Counted from the stretch's first letter, positions 15,800 through 23,757 are shown. The stretch is 31,245 bases of DNA from CAVXYC01 sp046154735 (GCA_046154735.1 JBJXFJ010000151.1:1-31245); one strand, 5' to 3'. The notes: a model not told the origin generated them from the sequence alone. Numbers and translations are program-made.

Positions 15800-16675
15800 T
15801 TAAGGAGAGCGTGGCGCTGCCAATGTCGGCCACATGTCGCGGAACATAAACCATTGATCTGGATACATGCGAATCCAGGCCTCAAATTGAGACATGAAGC
15901 GCTGGGTTAGCGTCTGGACATCACGTGCACGATCCCCAGTGGACTCAATGCCAATGACCTGCCCAACGTGAGCGATGTAGTAATCGCCCTCACGCACGAC
16001 GACAGCCGGGACAATGCTTGCGCCAGTCCGCAGTGCCAATGTCGCCGCCCCGGCCGGGACTTGCGTTTCCGTATCGAAGAACCGCACCGTCACTCCGTCA
16101 CCATTTAGCGGCCGATCAATCATGATGCAGAGGACCTCATTGCGCCGCAGGCAGCGCAGCATCTCCTTCACGCCAGCTTCAATGGGAATAGCCGTGATTC
16201 CAAGCCGCCGCCGAATGGTCTGCACCTCATCATTCCATCGAGCGGGCTGAAGCGTATCAACAATGGCATTCACTGGGTACCCCAGTGACGCCAGAGCCGC
16301 CGCCGCAAGATCCCAGTTTCCAATGTGGGCAGAGACCATGATGAGCCCTCTACCGTGCACAAGCCCCTGGTCAACAGATTCAACGCCGTACGTCACGATG
16401 GACCGATGAATCTGCCCCAGCGGCACCCGAGGGAGGCGCAGCAAATCAGCCATGTACTTGCCATAGTTTTTGAACACCCGATCCACGAGTCGGCGTGCTT
16501 CATTGTCACCCGCACCAGGGCCGAGCAATTGCACCATGTTCCGAACGGCATTGCGGTAGTGTGGCCGGTAAAACATGAGCGCAGGTCCGGCAAGCAGCTC
16601 CACCAACCGATACGCGACTCCGCGGGGCAAGACCGCGGAAAGAAGGCTTCCAGCACGATGCAACCAGTAGATCAT
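15800..16675 (-). CDS. LpxL/PatA-type acyltransferase with intact HX4D motif (copy A)
   Basis: A 291-residue acyltransferase, the first gene of the glycolipid operon. It has an N-terminal hydrophobic helix (WLHRAGSLLSAVLPRGVAYRLVELLAG), the catalytic motif H117-IGNW-D122 followed by LAAAAL, CIMIDRPLNGDGVTVRFFD, and the VPAGAATLALRTGASIVP segment. ATG at 16675 was chosen because the protein then begins MIYWLHRAG and matches copy B in length; a GTG at 16702 would add nine residues. It is predicted to transfer an acyl chain from acyl-ACP or acyl-CoA to a glycolipid. In Gram-negatives the family makes lipid A, but no lipid A genes are present and the PimA-like gene is downstream, so a PatA-like acylation of a mannosylated inositol lipid is more likely. 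Confidence 0.88.
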   Translation of the reverse strand: MIYWLHRAGSLLSAVLPRGVAYRLVELLAGPALMFYRPHYRNAVRNMVQLLGPGAGDNEARRLVDRVFKNYGKYMADLLRLPRVPLGQIHRSIVTYGVESVDQGLVHGRGLIMVSAHIGNWDLAAAALASLGYPVNAIVDTLQPARWNDEVQTIRRRLGITAIPIEAGVKEMLRCLRRNEVLCIMIDRPLNGDGVTVRFFDTETQVPAGAATLALRTGASIVPAVVVREGDYYIAHVGQVIGIESTGDRARDVQTLTQRFMSQFEAWIRMYPDQWFMFRDMWPTLAAPRSP

Positions 16676-16950
16676 GGTGAGTCGCCAAGTCCCGTAGCAC
16701 ACGTGAATATTCCCCTGGCGTGGGCGGTCATTGAGAATCCGAGTGACGGCCGAAGGTACTCAAGCCACATGATCTGGAGGGAGCCAGGCAGAACCATTGA
16801 GTGCATCTCGATGGAGTATCAAACGCGCGTCACAGATGATGCAATCCGACAATTGAGATCATCCACAGTTGCACTCTGAAATGAACGCTCTCATCGTCTG
16901 ATATCATTCCCCTGGCCGACGTCGAATTTCAATTGTGCAGTGATATACCC

Positions 16951-18052
16951 GTGGACGACATTCGAACTACACTCCAAAACCTTGCCGCGCGCACCTCTGA
17001 CCTCATGGTGCGTCTTTGACTTCGCTGACAAGAAGCTCCAGTTAGCTCAACTCGACGAGGCATCATCGAATCCGGATCTCTGGAACGATGCGGAGCGCGC
17101 TCAAGCTGTGATGCGCGAGCTGGCCGGCCTCCGCCAGGAGGTTGACTCATGGCAAGGCATCCAGAATGACATTGGCGATGCGCTCGAGCTGCTCGAAATG
17201 GCCGGCGATGAAAATGACCAGTCGGTCGTGGCTGAGATTGCAACACAATGTGAGGACCTCACCAAGCGTCTAGACCTACTTGAGTTTGAGGTCACTCTCT
17301 CCGGTCCGTATGATCGACGAGACGCCATTTTGGCGATTTATGCGGGAGCTGGCGGCGTGGATGCGCAGGATTGGGCGCAGATGCTGCTGCGCATGTACCT
17401 GCGCTGGGCAGAGCGGCACAAGCACAAGGTTGACGTGCTTGACTTGACCGAGGGGGATGAGGCGGGCATTAAAGGCGCCACCGTCCAGATTGCCGGCAGT
17501 CACGTATATGGGTACCTGCGATCTGAGCGCGGCGTCCATCGACTTGTCCGCCTGTCACCGTTCGATCAGGCACACCGCCGTCATACATCGTTTGCGTCTG
17601 TGGAGATCATGCCGGTAGTGGACGATATGGTAGAGATTGACATTCGTCCTGATGACATCAAGATGGATATGTTTCGTGCCGGCGGCCCCGGGGGTCAGAA
17701 CGTGAACAAGGTGAGCACGGCTGTTCGGCTGACGCATGTCCCCACGGGGGTCGTGGTGAGTTGCCAGACGGAGCGATCGCAGCTTCAGAATCGCGAGTCA
17801 GCCATGCGGATCCTTCGATCACGGCTACTCGAGCTCGAAATCGAACGGCGCGAGAAGGAGCAGGCTGAGCTGCGCGGCGCTCACGTGGATGCCGCATTCG
17901 GCAATCAGATTCGGAGCTATGTCCTTCACCCCTACCGAATCGTGAAGGATGAACGCACTGATCACGAGACATCCGACACGGAAGGCGTGCTGGATGGTGA
18001 GCTGGACGAGTTCATGGAGCGTTACCTGACCTGGCAAGTGGGCGACAACTGA
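16951..18052 (+). CDS. prfB: Peptide chain release factor 2, expressed through a programmed +1 frameshift
   Basis: Class I release factor that reads UGA/UAA stop codons and triggers peptide release. The gene reads as two frames: 16951-17016 (GTG start, 22 codons ending in CTT) and 17018-18052 after skipping T17017 of an in-frame TGA, giving about 366 residues, the usual RF2 length. The joined N-terminus, DDIRTTLQNLAARTSDLMVRL then DFADKK, aligns with the bacterial RF2 start. Domain evidence: the GGQ peptidyl-transferase motif in RAGGPGGQNVNKVSTAVRLTH, the RF2-type SPF stop-codon motif in LSPFDQAHRRHTSF, and the IRSYVLHPYRIVKDERT segment. Translating only from 16940 in the second frame gives an artefactual N-terminus. 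It is the first gene of a unit continuing into hisH only 4 bases later. Confidence 0.95.
17006..17020 (+). promoter_or_regulatory. prfB programmed +1 frameshift site (CTT TGA C)
   Basis: The slippery CTT codon (17014-17016) is followed by TGA (17017-17019) and C, the classical RF2 autoregulatory site. Three bases before CTT is GGTG, in the place of the internal Shine-Dalgarno-like stimulator. When RF2 is scarce the slow UGA lets the ribosome slip to GAC; when it is abundant, translation ends here after 22 codons. Confidence 0.92.
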
Positions 18053-18056
18053 CACG

Positions 18057-18752
18057 ATGACAGCGCACGACCAGCAAGAGACTAGCCCCCTCAGCTTGCG
18101 CGTCGCCGTGGTGGACTACGACGCGGGCAACTTACTCAGCGTCACCAGGGCACTGGCGGCCGTTGGTGTGGAGGCCTTCCTCGCCCCTGATGCGGCCAGC
18201 GTGCTCTCGGGGGACGCGGTCATTCTGCCCGGTGTGGGAGCTGCGGGCGATGCCATGCGCGCGCTCCGTGAGCGCAAGCTCGTAGAGCCCATTCATGCGG
18301 CCGTCGCCTCGGGGCGAGCTTTCATGGGTGTGTGTTTGGGCCAACAGCTACTCTTCGACTCGAGCGACGAGGATGGCGGCGTTGCATGCCTGGGGCTGTT
18401 GCCAGGAGGCTGCCACAAGTTTCCAGCCGGGCGTAAAGTCCCGCATATGGGCTGGAACAATGTTACGTTTCGCTATGACCACCCACTGGTCACCGGCATC
18501 CCAGATGGCGCACAGTTCTACTTCGTCCACTCGTACTATGTGCAGCCTCGAGATGATGCCACTGTCCTGGGGACCACCGATTACAGCGTCACATTCTCAT
18601 CTATTGTTGCTCACGAAAACGTGCTTGGCGTGCAGTTCCACCCGGAAAAGTCGTCGACCAACGGCCTACAGCTCTATCGAAACTTCGCCGCGTTCGCCGA
18701 CTCCTTGCGCTTTAACGCACCCCCCTTTGCTCCCATGCGCCACAATGTTTGA
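18057..18752 (+). CDS. hisH: Imidazole glycerol phosphate synthase, glutaminase subunit HisH
   Basis: A class I glutamine amidotransferase that supplies ammonia to HisF in histidine synthesis. The 231 residues are slightly longer than usual because of about 13 extra residues at the N-terminus and a short C-terminal tail. The catalytic triad is visible: C93 in FMGVCLGQQLL, and H195 with E197 in VQFHPEKSS. The DYDAGNLLSV opening, the LPGVGAAGDAM oxyanion-strand region and the VPHMGWNNV motif are all typical. ATG at 18057 lies 4 bases after the prfB stop, so translation is probably coupled. It overlaps hisA by 8 bases. Confidence 0.97.
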   Translation: MTAHDQQETSPLSLRVAVVDYDAGNLLSVTRALAAVGVEAFLAPDAASVLSGDAVILPGVGAAGDAMRALRERKLVEPIHAAVASGRAFMGVCLGQQLLFDSSDEDGGVACLGLLPGGCHKFPAGRKVPHMGWNNVTFRYDHPLVTGIPDGAQFYFVHSYYVQPRDDATVLGTTDYSVTFSSIVAHENVLGVQFHPEKSSTNGLQLYRNFAAFADSLRFNAPPFAPMRHNV

Positions 18753-19470
18753 GCTCATCCCGGCCATCGATCTCCATGGCGGTAAGTGCGTTCGACTCAC
18801 TCAAGGTGATTACTCCCAGCAGACCGTTTATGGAGATGACCCTCCGGCAATGGCCGAACGCTGGGAATCACTAGGCGCCGGGCGCATTCACACCGTGGAC
18901 CTCGAGGCAGCCGCGGCCGGGGAGCCGGTTCAGCTTGAGGTGATTGCCAGGATCGTTCAGCGTGTTCGGGTGCCGGTCCAAATGGGCGGCGGTATGCGCG
19001 CGCCTGAGCATGTTCAGGCCGCGTTCGACGCTGGTGTGGACTCGGTGATCCTCGGCACCGCGCTGATTACCGATCCAGATTTCGCCGACTGGTGCCTCAC
19101 GAAGTACGCGGACCGAATCATTCTCGGGCTGGACGCCCGCGAGGGGCGGGTCGCCGTGCGCGGCTGGCTAGAGCGCACGGATGTGCTGGCACTGGATATC
19201 GCCCAGGATTTTGCCCGCCGTGGCGCCAAGACCGTGATTTACACCGACATCAGTCGCGATGGAATGCTCGGCGGGCCGAATGTGGACGGCGTGGGCGCCA
19301 TGGTCCGAGCCTCCGGCATGCGGGTCATCGCCTCTGGCGGGGTCTCAACCATGGGCCACATCACGGCCCTGAGAGATGTGGGCGCCGCTGGCGCGATCCT
19401 TGGAAAGGCCATCTATACGGGTGATCTGGATCTGCGGGCCGCTCTGGCCGCCGTTGTTGACGTCCCGTAA
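18745..19470 (+). CDS. hisA: Phosphoribosylformimino-AICAR phosphate isomerase HisA
   Basis: The TIM-barrel isomerase of histidine synthesis, converting ProFAR to PRFAR, with 241 residues. Catalytic Asp residues are seen at D9 (IPAIDLHGGKCVRL) and D168 (VIYTDISRDGMLGGPN). Phosphate-binding loops are present as VPVQMGGGMR and VIASGGVST. ATG at 18745 begins MFELIPAIDL, the normal family start, and overlaps the hisH end by 8 bases. A much longer frame opening at 18295 is only the shadow of hisH. It is followed by hisF after 9 bases. Confidence 0.97.
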   Translation: MFELIPAIDLHGGKCVRLTQGDYSQQTVYGDDPPAMAERWESLGAGRIHTVDLEAAAAGEPVQLEVIARIVQRVRVPVQMGGGMRAPEHVQAAFDAGVDSVILGTALITDPDFADWCLTKYADRIILGLDAREGRVAVRGWLERTDVLALDIAQDFARRGAKTVIYTDISRDGMLGGPNVDGVGAMVRASGMRVIASGGVSTMGHITALRDVGAAGAILGKAIYTGDLDLRAALAAVVDVP

Positions 19471-19479
19471 CACCACTCC

Positions 19480-20247
19480 ATGCTGAGCCGACGCATCATT
19501 CCTTGCCTGGACGTGAACCACGGGCGCGTGGTGAAAGGCATCACGTTCACAGGGTTGCGCGATGCTGGTGACCCCGTGGAGCTGGCCGCGACCTACAACC
19601 GCGAAGGAGCCGATGAGCTGGTGTTCTATGACATCACGGCCTCCTCGGAAGAGCGCGGGATCTTTGTTGACGTGGTCCGCCGCACGGCCGAGCAAGTCTT
19701 TATTCCTCTCATGGTCGGCGGAGGCGTGCGCACGACGGATGACATGCGCCGCCTACTGCGCGCTGGGGCAGACAAAATCTCCGTCAATAGCGCCGCCGTA
19801 GAACGGCCCGAGCTCATCTCCGAAGGGGCAGAGCGCTTCGGAAGTCAGTGCATTGTCCTTTCCATGGACGTGCTCTGGAATGGTGACTACTATGAGATCG
19901 TCACGCACGGCGGACGGATCCATCGTGGCCTGGACGCGATTGAATGGGCCCGACAGGGTGAGGCCCTGGGCGCCGGCGAGATCTGCGTGAACAGCATTGA
20001 CGCCGATGGCACCAAGAATGGCTATGAGATCAAGCTCACGCGCCTCATCTCCGAGGCGACGACGCTTCCGATCATTGCCAGCGGCGGCGCCGGCACCGTG
20101 GAGCACCTGGAAGCCGCGCTCACCGATGGCAAAGCTGACGCGGCGCTCGCAGCGAGCATTTTTCATTTTGGAACGATCCGCATTGGCGAAGCAAAGACAT
20201 ACCTCCGTTCTCGCGGCATTCCCATTCGATTGGAGACATCGGCATGA
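19480..20247 (+). CDS. hisF: Imidazole glycerol phosphate synthase, cyclase subunit HisF
   Basis: A 255-residue TIM barrel that, with HisH, converts PRFAR to IGP and AICAR. The catalytic Asp residues are D11 (RIIPCLDVNHGRVVKG) and D130 (CIVLSMDVLWNG). Other landmarks are RDAGDPVELAATYNREGADELVF, VGGGVRTTDDM and SIDADGTKNGYE. The usual CLDV(D/K)xGRVVKG reads CLDVNHGRVVKG here, a minor change next to the catalytic residue. The ORF starts at ATG 19480 without a clear ribosome site, suggesting coupling to hisA. Its stop overlaps the hisIE start as ATGA. Confidence 0.97.
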   Translation: MLSRRIIPCLDVNHGRVVKGITFTGLRDAGDPVELAATYNREGADELVFYDITASSEERGIFVDVVRRTAEQVFIPLMVGGGVRTTDDMRRLLRAGADKISVNSAAVERPELISEGAERFGSQCIVLSMDVLWNGDYYEIVTHGGRIHRGLDAIEWARQGEALGAGEICVNSIDADGTKNGYEIKLTRLISEATTLPIIASGGAGTVEHLEAALTDGKADAALAASIFHFGTIRIGEAKTYLRSRGIPIRLETSA

Positions 20248-20873
20248 TGGCAACAGCGGCGCTGCAGAATGTCAAATTTGATAAGTCAGGGCTAGTCCCA
20301 GCCATCGTCCAACATGCCGAGAGTGGCCACGTGCTCATGCTTGGATATATGAACGCTGAGTCACTCCAGCGCACGATTGAATCTGGGCTCGTCTGGTTTT
20401 ACAGTCGCAGCCGGCAACGCTTGTGGCAGAAGGGTGAAACATCAGATAACGTGCTCCGCGTACGCAGCCTATTTTTGGACTGTGACGGCGACACCATTCT
20501 GGTCCAGGCTGATCCCGCTGGACCAACCTGCCATACGGGTGCTCCGAGCTGCTTCTTCACCCCGCTTCAAGATCAGGCTGGCACACCTCCCTCATTTGAA
20601 GTCGCGGATGATCTCTTTGCCACCATTCTGCAGCGCATACGAGAAAATCCGGACGGCTCCTATGTAAGCAAGCTGGTGGCATCCGGGGTTGACCGTGTGT
20701 CCAAGAAGATCGGCGAAGAAGCAACTGAGGTTGTCATTGCCGCGAAGAACCATGACAAGGATGAGATCGCCCGGGAAATGGCTGACCTCTGGTTCCACTC
20801 CATGATTCTCCTGGCCAGCGAAGGCATGACGCCTGCAGATGTGTGGGCGGAGCTGCATCGCCGTAGGAAGTAG
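20244..20873 (+). CDS. hisI: Bifunctional phosphoribosyl-AMP cyclohydrolase / phosphoribosyl-ATP pyrophosphatase HisIE
   Basis: A 209-residue fusion catalysing the second and third steps of histidine synthesis. The HisI half (1 to about 110) has MLGYMNAESL, WFYSRSRQRLWQKGETS, the metal-binding DCDGDT, and GPTCHTGAPSCF with its zinc Cys/His residues. The HisE half (about 118-209) has SYVSKL, KKIGEEATEVVIAAKN and MADLWFHSMILL, the helical MazG-like metal site. It overlaps hisF by 4 bases (ATGA) and ends the operon. hisG, hisD, hisC and hisB are not in the window. Confidence 0.97.
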   Translation: MMATAALQNVKFDKSGLVPAIVQHAESGHVLMLGYMNAESLQRTIESGLVWFYSRSRQRLWQKGETSDNVLRVRSLFLDCDGDTILVQADPAGPTCHTGAPSCFFTPLQDQAGTPPSFEVADDLFATILQRIRENPDGSYVSKLVASGVDRVSKKIGEEATEVVIAAKNHDKDEIAREMADLWFHSMILLASEGMTPADVWAELHRRRK

Positions 20874-21179
20874 GCGAGGTCAACCCATGTGAATTGGTCC
20901 CAGCAGTTCAAGCCTTGAATCGTTGATCGGCCGCTACCTGATTCCGGTGGCCTACGACATAGGGTCTGTGCGGTGGCGTTCCTTGATTGCAGTGCGGAAT
21001 GAATTCCGCCGTTGTCAGGCGAACGTAACGGTTCACATCTCTGCGGGGACTATTCGACCCTAGGAAACTGAACTCTTACAGGCGAACGTGGCGCACGGGT
21101 ATCCGCCTCAGGACGGCAGAATACATTCCGCTTTACCAGCCCGTCTCAGGCTTCCCACCACAGCTTGTGCCTCTGACTA
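20874..21179. other. Intergenic region between hisIE and the DUF1385 gene
   Basis: This 306-base convergent space holds no supported gene. It contains a small perfect hairpin GCGGAAT-GA-ATTCCGC (20994-21009) preceded by AGT, recalling the AGTGCGG word of other palindromes here. It also contains an 11-base direct repeat CAGGCGAACGT at 21016-21026 and 21079-21089. No T-rich intrinsic terminator was found for either flanking gene. Confidence 0.6.
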
Positions 21180-22064
21180 CTAAGCTGTCGCTGTCTCGGC
21201 CTCGTTATTGCGCATGGCCTCAAACGCGGCAACCGCCACTTCGATCTGATCGGAGTCTGGTTGCTTTGTGGTAATTGCCTGAACCAGCAGGCCGGGGGCA
21301 ATGATGATCTTCATCAATGGATGATCCGGATACGCGCCACCGAGCTTGAGAATCTCATATGCCACGCCGGCAATGAGCGGGATCAAGACGATTCGTGACA
21401 GCGCGCGCATGATTAGATCCGTGGCCGGCACCATTGCGAAAACTACAATTGAGATTCCCACAATTAGTATGAGGAATGCGGTTCCGCAGCGGGGATGCGC
21501 CGTGGGATACTTGCGAATCTCATCAGGCACCAGAGGGTCTTGATGCTCAAAGGCGTGGATCGTCATATGCTCCGCGCCGTGATACATATAGACTCTCTTG
21601 ATGTCTGGGAAGAGTCCAATGAGCGACACATAGCCAATGAAGAGTCCAAGGCGCACGACGCCTTCAATAATGTGCGCCCACCACCAAGATTGCAGCCATT
21701 GCTCAGCCAGCCCGGCAATAAAGACGGGTGTCACGAAGAAGATTCCCACGCCTAGCAATAACGCCATGGCCACGCTACCCCAGGCCACGGACTTGGGAAG
21801 CTGAGCCGTTTCTTCTTCGACGGCCACATCCGCCGAAAACATGAGCGCTTTCATGCCCAAACCCAGGGTATCCCAGAGCATGGTGAGCCCTCGGATAAAT
21901 GGCGTCTTGGCCACCCAACCGCTGTAGATCGTCTTTGGCAGAGGCTCCGCGTGGACCACAATGTTGCCACTCGGCGCACGCACCGCCACGGCCATGGATG
22001 TGCGGCCGCGCATCATCACGCCCTCGAGCACAGCCTGCCCGCCATAGAAGACGCGCTGGACCAT
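21180..22064 (-). CDS. DUF1385 (YqhQ-like) membrane protein
   Basis: A 294-residue membrane protein of the DUF1385 family, whose biochemical function is unknown. The family's signatures are clear: the opening VFYGGQAVLEGVMMRG, a RGLTMLWDTLGLGMKAL segment, several helices, and the strongly conserved YHGAEHMTIHAFEH with RKYPTAHPRCGTAFL. ATG at 22064 (MVQRVFYGG) was chosen because the family starts here; the open frame to 22310 overlaps rpmE entirely. It ends with an acidic C-terminal tail. DUF1385 genes commonly lie next to rpmE, as here, which supports both calls. Confidence 0.9.
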   Translation of the reverse strand: MVQRVFYGGQAVLEGVMMRGRTSMAVAVRAPSGNIVVHAEPLPKTIYSGWVAKTPFIRGLTMLWDTLGLGMKALMFSADVAVEEETAQLPKSVAWGSVAMALLLGVGIFFVTPVFIAGLAEQWLQSWWWAHIIEGVVRLGLFIGYVSLIGLFPDIKRVYMYHGAEHMTIHAFEHQDPLVPDEIRKYPTAHPRCGTAFLILIVGISIVVFAMVPATDLIMRALSRIVLIPLIAGVAYEILKLGGAYPDHPLMKIIIAPGLLVQAITTKQPDSDQIEVAVAAFEAMRNNEAETATA

Positions 22065-22150
22065 GAGCCAGAGTGTGGCCCAAAAGAAAAGCGTGGGCCA
22101 CCGGAGTGGGCCCACGCGTCGATAGTCTGCCGACAACGAGGAGTGGAAGC

Positions 22151-22354
22151 TCAGCGCTTCTTCTCCATACGTCGCCTGAATCGCTCCACTTGCCCCGCGG
22201 TATCCACCAGGCGCTGTTCGCCGGTGAAGAAGGGGTGGCAGCGTGAGCACACATCCACTTTGAGCTGAGGCTTTGTGGAGCGCGTGGTAAATGTAGCGCC
22301 GCAACCGCACGTCACAGTTGCCAATTGATATTCGGGATGAATTCCGGTCTTCAC
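22151..22354 (-). CDS. rpmE: Ribosomal protein bL31 (zinc-binding type)
   Basis: A 67-residue protein of the large ribosomal subunit. The Cys pairs C16-x-C18 and C36-x2-C39 identify the zinc-containing form, which responds to zinc supply in many bacteria. The opening MKTGIHPEYQ and the HPFFTGEQRLVDTAGQVERF core are family-typical. The start is GTG at 22354 with GAGAGGAAA upstream. It is separated by 20 bases from the rpmA stop, forming an rplU-rpmA-rpmE unit. Confidence 0.96.
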   Translation of the reverse strand: MKTGIHPEYQLATVTCGCGATFTTRSTKPQLKVDVCSRCHPFFTGEQRLVDTAGQVERFRRRMEKKR

Positions 22355-22374
22355 GACCTATTTCCTCTCAGGAC

Positions 22375-22632
22375 CTACACAGCCAATAGAACGTTGACTC
22401 GTTTGCGATCACGGGTGGCATTGTCAAACATGACCTTGCCATCGATCAGCGCGAAGAGCGTGTGATCGCGGCCAACGCCAACATTCAAGCCGGGCTTATA
22501 TGGTGTGCCACGCTGACGTACCAGCACTTCTCCGGCACGGACGGTTGAGCCGTCTCCGCGTTTTACTCCAAGCCGCTGCCCAGGACTATCGCGGCCGTTG
22601 CGGGAGCTCCCGCCACCTTTCTTATGAGCCAT
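22375..22632 (-). CDS. rpmA: Ribosomal protein bL27
   Basis: An 85-residue ribosomal protein near the peptidyl-transferase centre. It begins MAHKKGGGSSRNGRDSPGQR, the mature form without the N-terminal extension that Firmicutes and some phages cleave off. The RAGEVLVRQRGT and GVGRDHTLFALIDGKV motifs are standard. ATG at 22632 has GGAG overlapping the end of rplU, so the two are translationally linked. Confidence 0.97.
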   Translation of the reverse strand: MAHKKGGGSSRNGRDSPGQRLGVKRGDGSTVRAGEVLVRQRGTPYKPGLNVGVGRDHTLFALIDGKVMFDNATRDRKRVNVLLAV

Positions 22633-22635
22633 CTG

Positions 22636-22950
22636 TTACGCTCCGACGATCTCGTTTATTTTTACACGCGTATAGCGCTGACGATGGCCGGTGAGCCGGC
22701 GGTATCGAACCTTCGGCTTATACCGAAACACCTTGATCTTATCGCCCTGATGCATGCCGATAACTTCTGCAACGACCTTAGCGCCACTCACCAATGGTGC
22801 GCCGATCTGGACGTTGTCGCCATCTGATACCATCAGCACTCGATCTAACTCGATCGTGCTGCCCGCGTCCGCGGCCATGAGATCGAGGTCGAGCTCGTCC
22901 CCAGGCTGGACACGATATTGTTTTCCGCCCGCTTGGACGATCGCGTACAT
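22636..22950 (-). CDS. rplU: Ribosomal protein bL21
   Basis: A 104-residue large-subunit protein. It starts MYAIVQAGGKQYRVQPGDEL and contains the conserved KIKVFRYKPKVRYRRLTGHRQ near the C-terminus. ATG at 22950 has AAAGGT 7 bases upstream. The open frame continues to 23031, but those 27 codons do not resemble the family and include the promoter region. It is the first gene of the ribosomal unit, with a short GC-rich leader that could fold (CCGCG/CGCGG). Confidence 0.97.
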   Translation of the reverse strand: MYAIVQAGGKQYRVQPGDELDLDLMAADAGSTIELDRVLMVSDGDNVQIGAPLVSGAKVVAEVIGMHQGDKIKVFRYKPKVRYRRLTGHRQRYTRVKINEIVGA

Positions 22951-23001
22951 CACGCGTACCTTTGAACAAGAGAAATCCGCGGGCGTAGCCGCGGTCGCGA
23001 T

Positions 23002-23007
23002 ATTGTA
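23002..23007 (-). promoter_or_regulatory. -10 box (TACAAT) for rplU-rpmA-rpmE
   Basis: TACAAT on the minus strand lies 52 bases upstream of the rplU ATG. A TTGGTG at a loose 19-base spacing is the best -35 candidate. The intervening leader carries a small GC-rich hairpin that might serve ribosomal-protein feedback. Confidence 0.45.
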
Positions 23008-23081
23008 GCAAACGGATTGCTCCGCCACCAAACGCCGGTGCCGTGCGTTAGTGTTCGGATTCCCCGGGACGAATGGTCACC

Positions 23082-23116
23082 GCAGAGACTCGGAGACGCA
23101 GAGAGAACAGAGAAGC
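23082..23116. repeat. Degenerate CGCAGAGA tandem repeat
   Basis: The stretch repeats words such as CCGCAGAGA, CGGAGACGCAGAGAGA and ACAGAGAAG. It lies in the short space between the L21 promoter and scpB. Similar cgcagaga-type low-complexity tracts occur in intergenic spaces of many bacteria, and their role is unknown. Confidence 0.5.
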
Positions 23117-23166
23117 AACTCTGCATCCCTCGAGACGTGAACAGTTACTGCCGTGCAGGCAGATGA

Positions 23167-23757
23167 CTAGCCAGTCACCACAGTCTTGCGCAGCGCTTCT
23201 TCGCCGCTTCCTGGCTCCAACCCGGCCAACTCGCTGAGAGCTGGCAGATCGGTAAGTGAAGATAGACCCATGAGCTCGAGGAGCTGGAGTGTGGATCCAA
23301 AGAGCACCGGGCGCCCCACGGTGTCGCGCCGCGCCACTTCCTCGATCAATCCGTGGGCCACAAGCAACGCCACGGCGCGATCACTATTGACCCCCCGGAG
23401 CTGGTCAATGTCAGCGCGGGTCACTGGCTGACGGTAGGCCACGATAGCCAGGACTTCAAGGGTCGCGCGCGAGAGCTTCACCGGGGGACCGGCCCGTAGT
23501 CGGGCCACGGCGGATGACCATGCCGGAGCCGTGACAAGCTGCAGCCGATGTTCATGTTGCTGTAGAAGGAGTCCGGCTGGTGGAAACTCCATTAGCTCAG
23601 CAACAGCCTGCTCGACTTCTCGCTGAGACACTTCCAGCGCAGCCGCGAGCTGTTCCACACTAAGCGGCTCATCCGCGGCAAAGAGGAGCGCCACGACACC
23701 GCTGGCCAGCGAGGGTGTTATCTCAATAGGTTCAAGCGTCAGTGTCAAGGTAACCAT
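23167..23757 (-). CDS. scpB: Segregation and condensation protein B
   Basis: A 196-residue partner of ScpA and SMC in chromosome condensation. Two winged-helix domains are visible: the first around ALLFAADEPLSVEQLAAALEVSQREVEQAVAEL, and the second at LSRATLEVLAIVAYRQPVTRADIDQLRG, followed by the conserved RRDTVGRPVLFGST. Length and motif order match the family. GTG/ATG choice: the frame begins at 23757 inside the end of the YfhO-family gene, overlapping it by 13 bases, which implies coupled translation. scpA is not adjacent, unlike the usual scpA-scpB pairing. Confidence 0.95.
   Translation of the reverse strand: MVTLTLTLEPIEITPSLASGVVALLFAADEPLSVEQLAAALEVSQREVEQAVAELMEFPPAGLLLQQHEHRLQLVTAPAWSSAVARLRAGPPVKLSRATLEVLAIVAYRQPVTRADIDQLRGVNSDRAVALLVAHGLIEEVARRDTVGRPVLFGSTLQLLELMGLSSLTDLPALSELAGLEPGSGEEALRKTVVTG

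Noticed and set aside
14865..16675. Lipid A (LPS) biosynthesis
   Set aside because: The acyltransferases belong to the LpxL superfamily, but no other lipid A gene is present and the PimA-like and CDP-alcohol genes point to an inositol lipid.
16940..18052. prfB as a single frame starting at 16940
   Set aside because: Its first 26 residues do not resemble RF2, whereas the upstream frame plus a +1 shift at CTT TGA C restores the normal N-terminus.
18295..19470. 391-residue version of HisA
   Set aside because: The first 150 residues are the out-of-frame reading of hisH; HisA proper begins MFELIPAIDL at 18745.
21180..22310. Extended DUF1385 protein covering rpmE
   Set aside because: The extension is the shadow of rpmE; the family start is at the ATG at 22064.
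23032..23166. CRISPR-like repeats in the CGCAGAGA tract
   Set aside because: The words are short and degenerate with no regular spacers and no cas genes.
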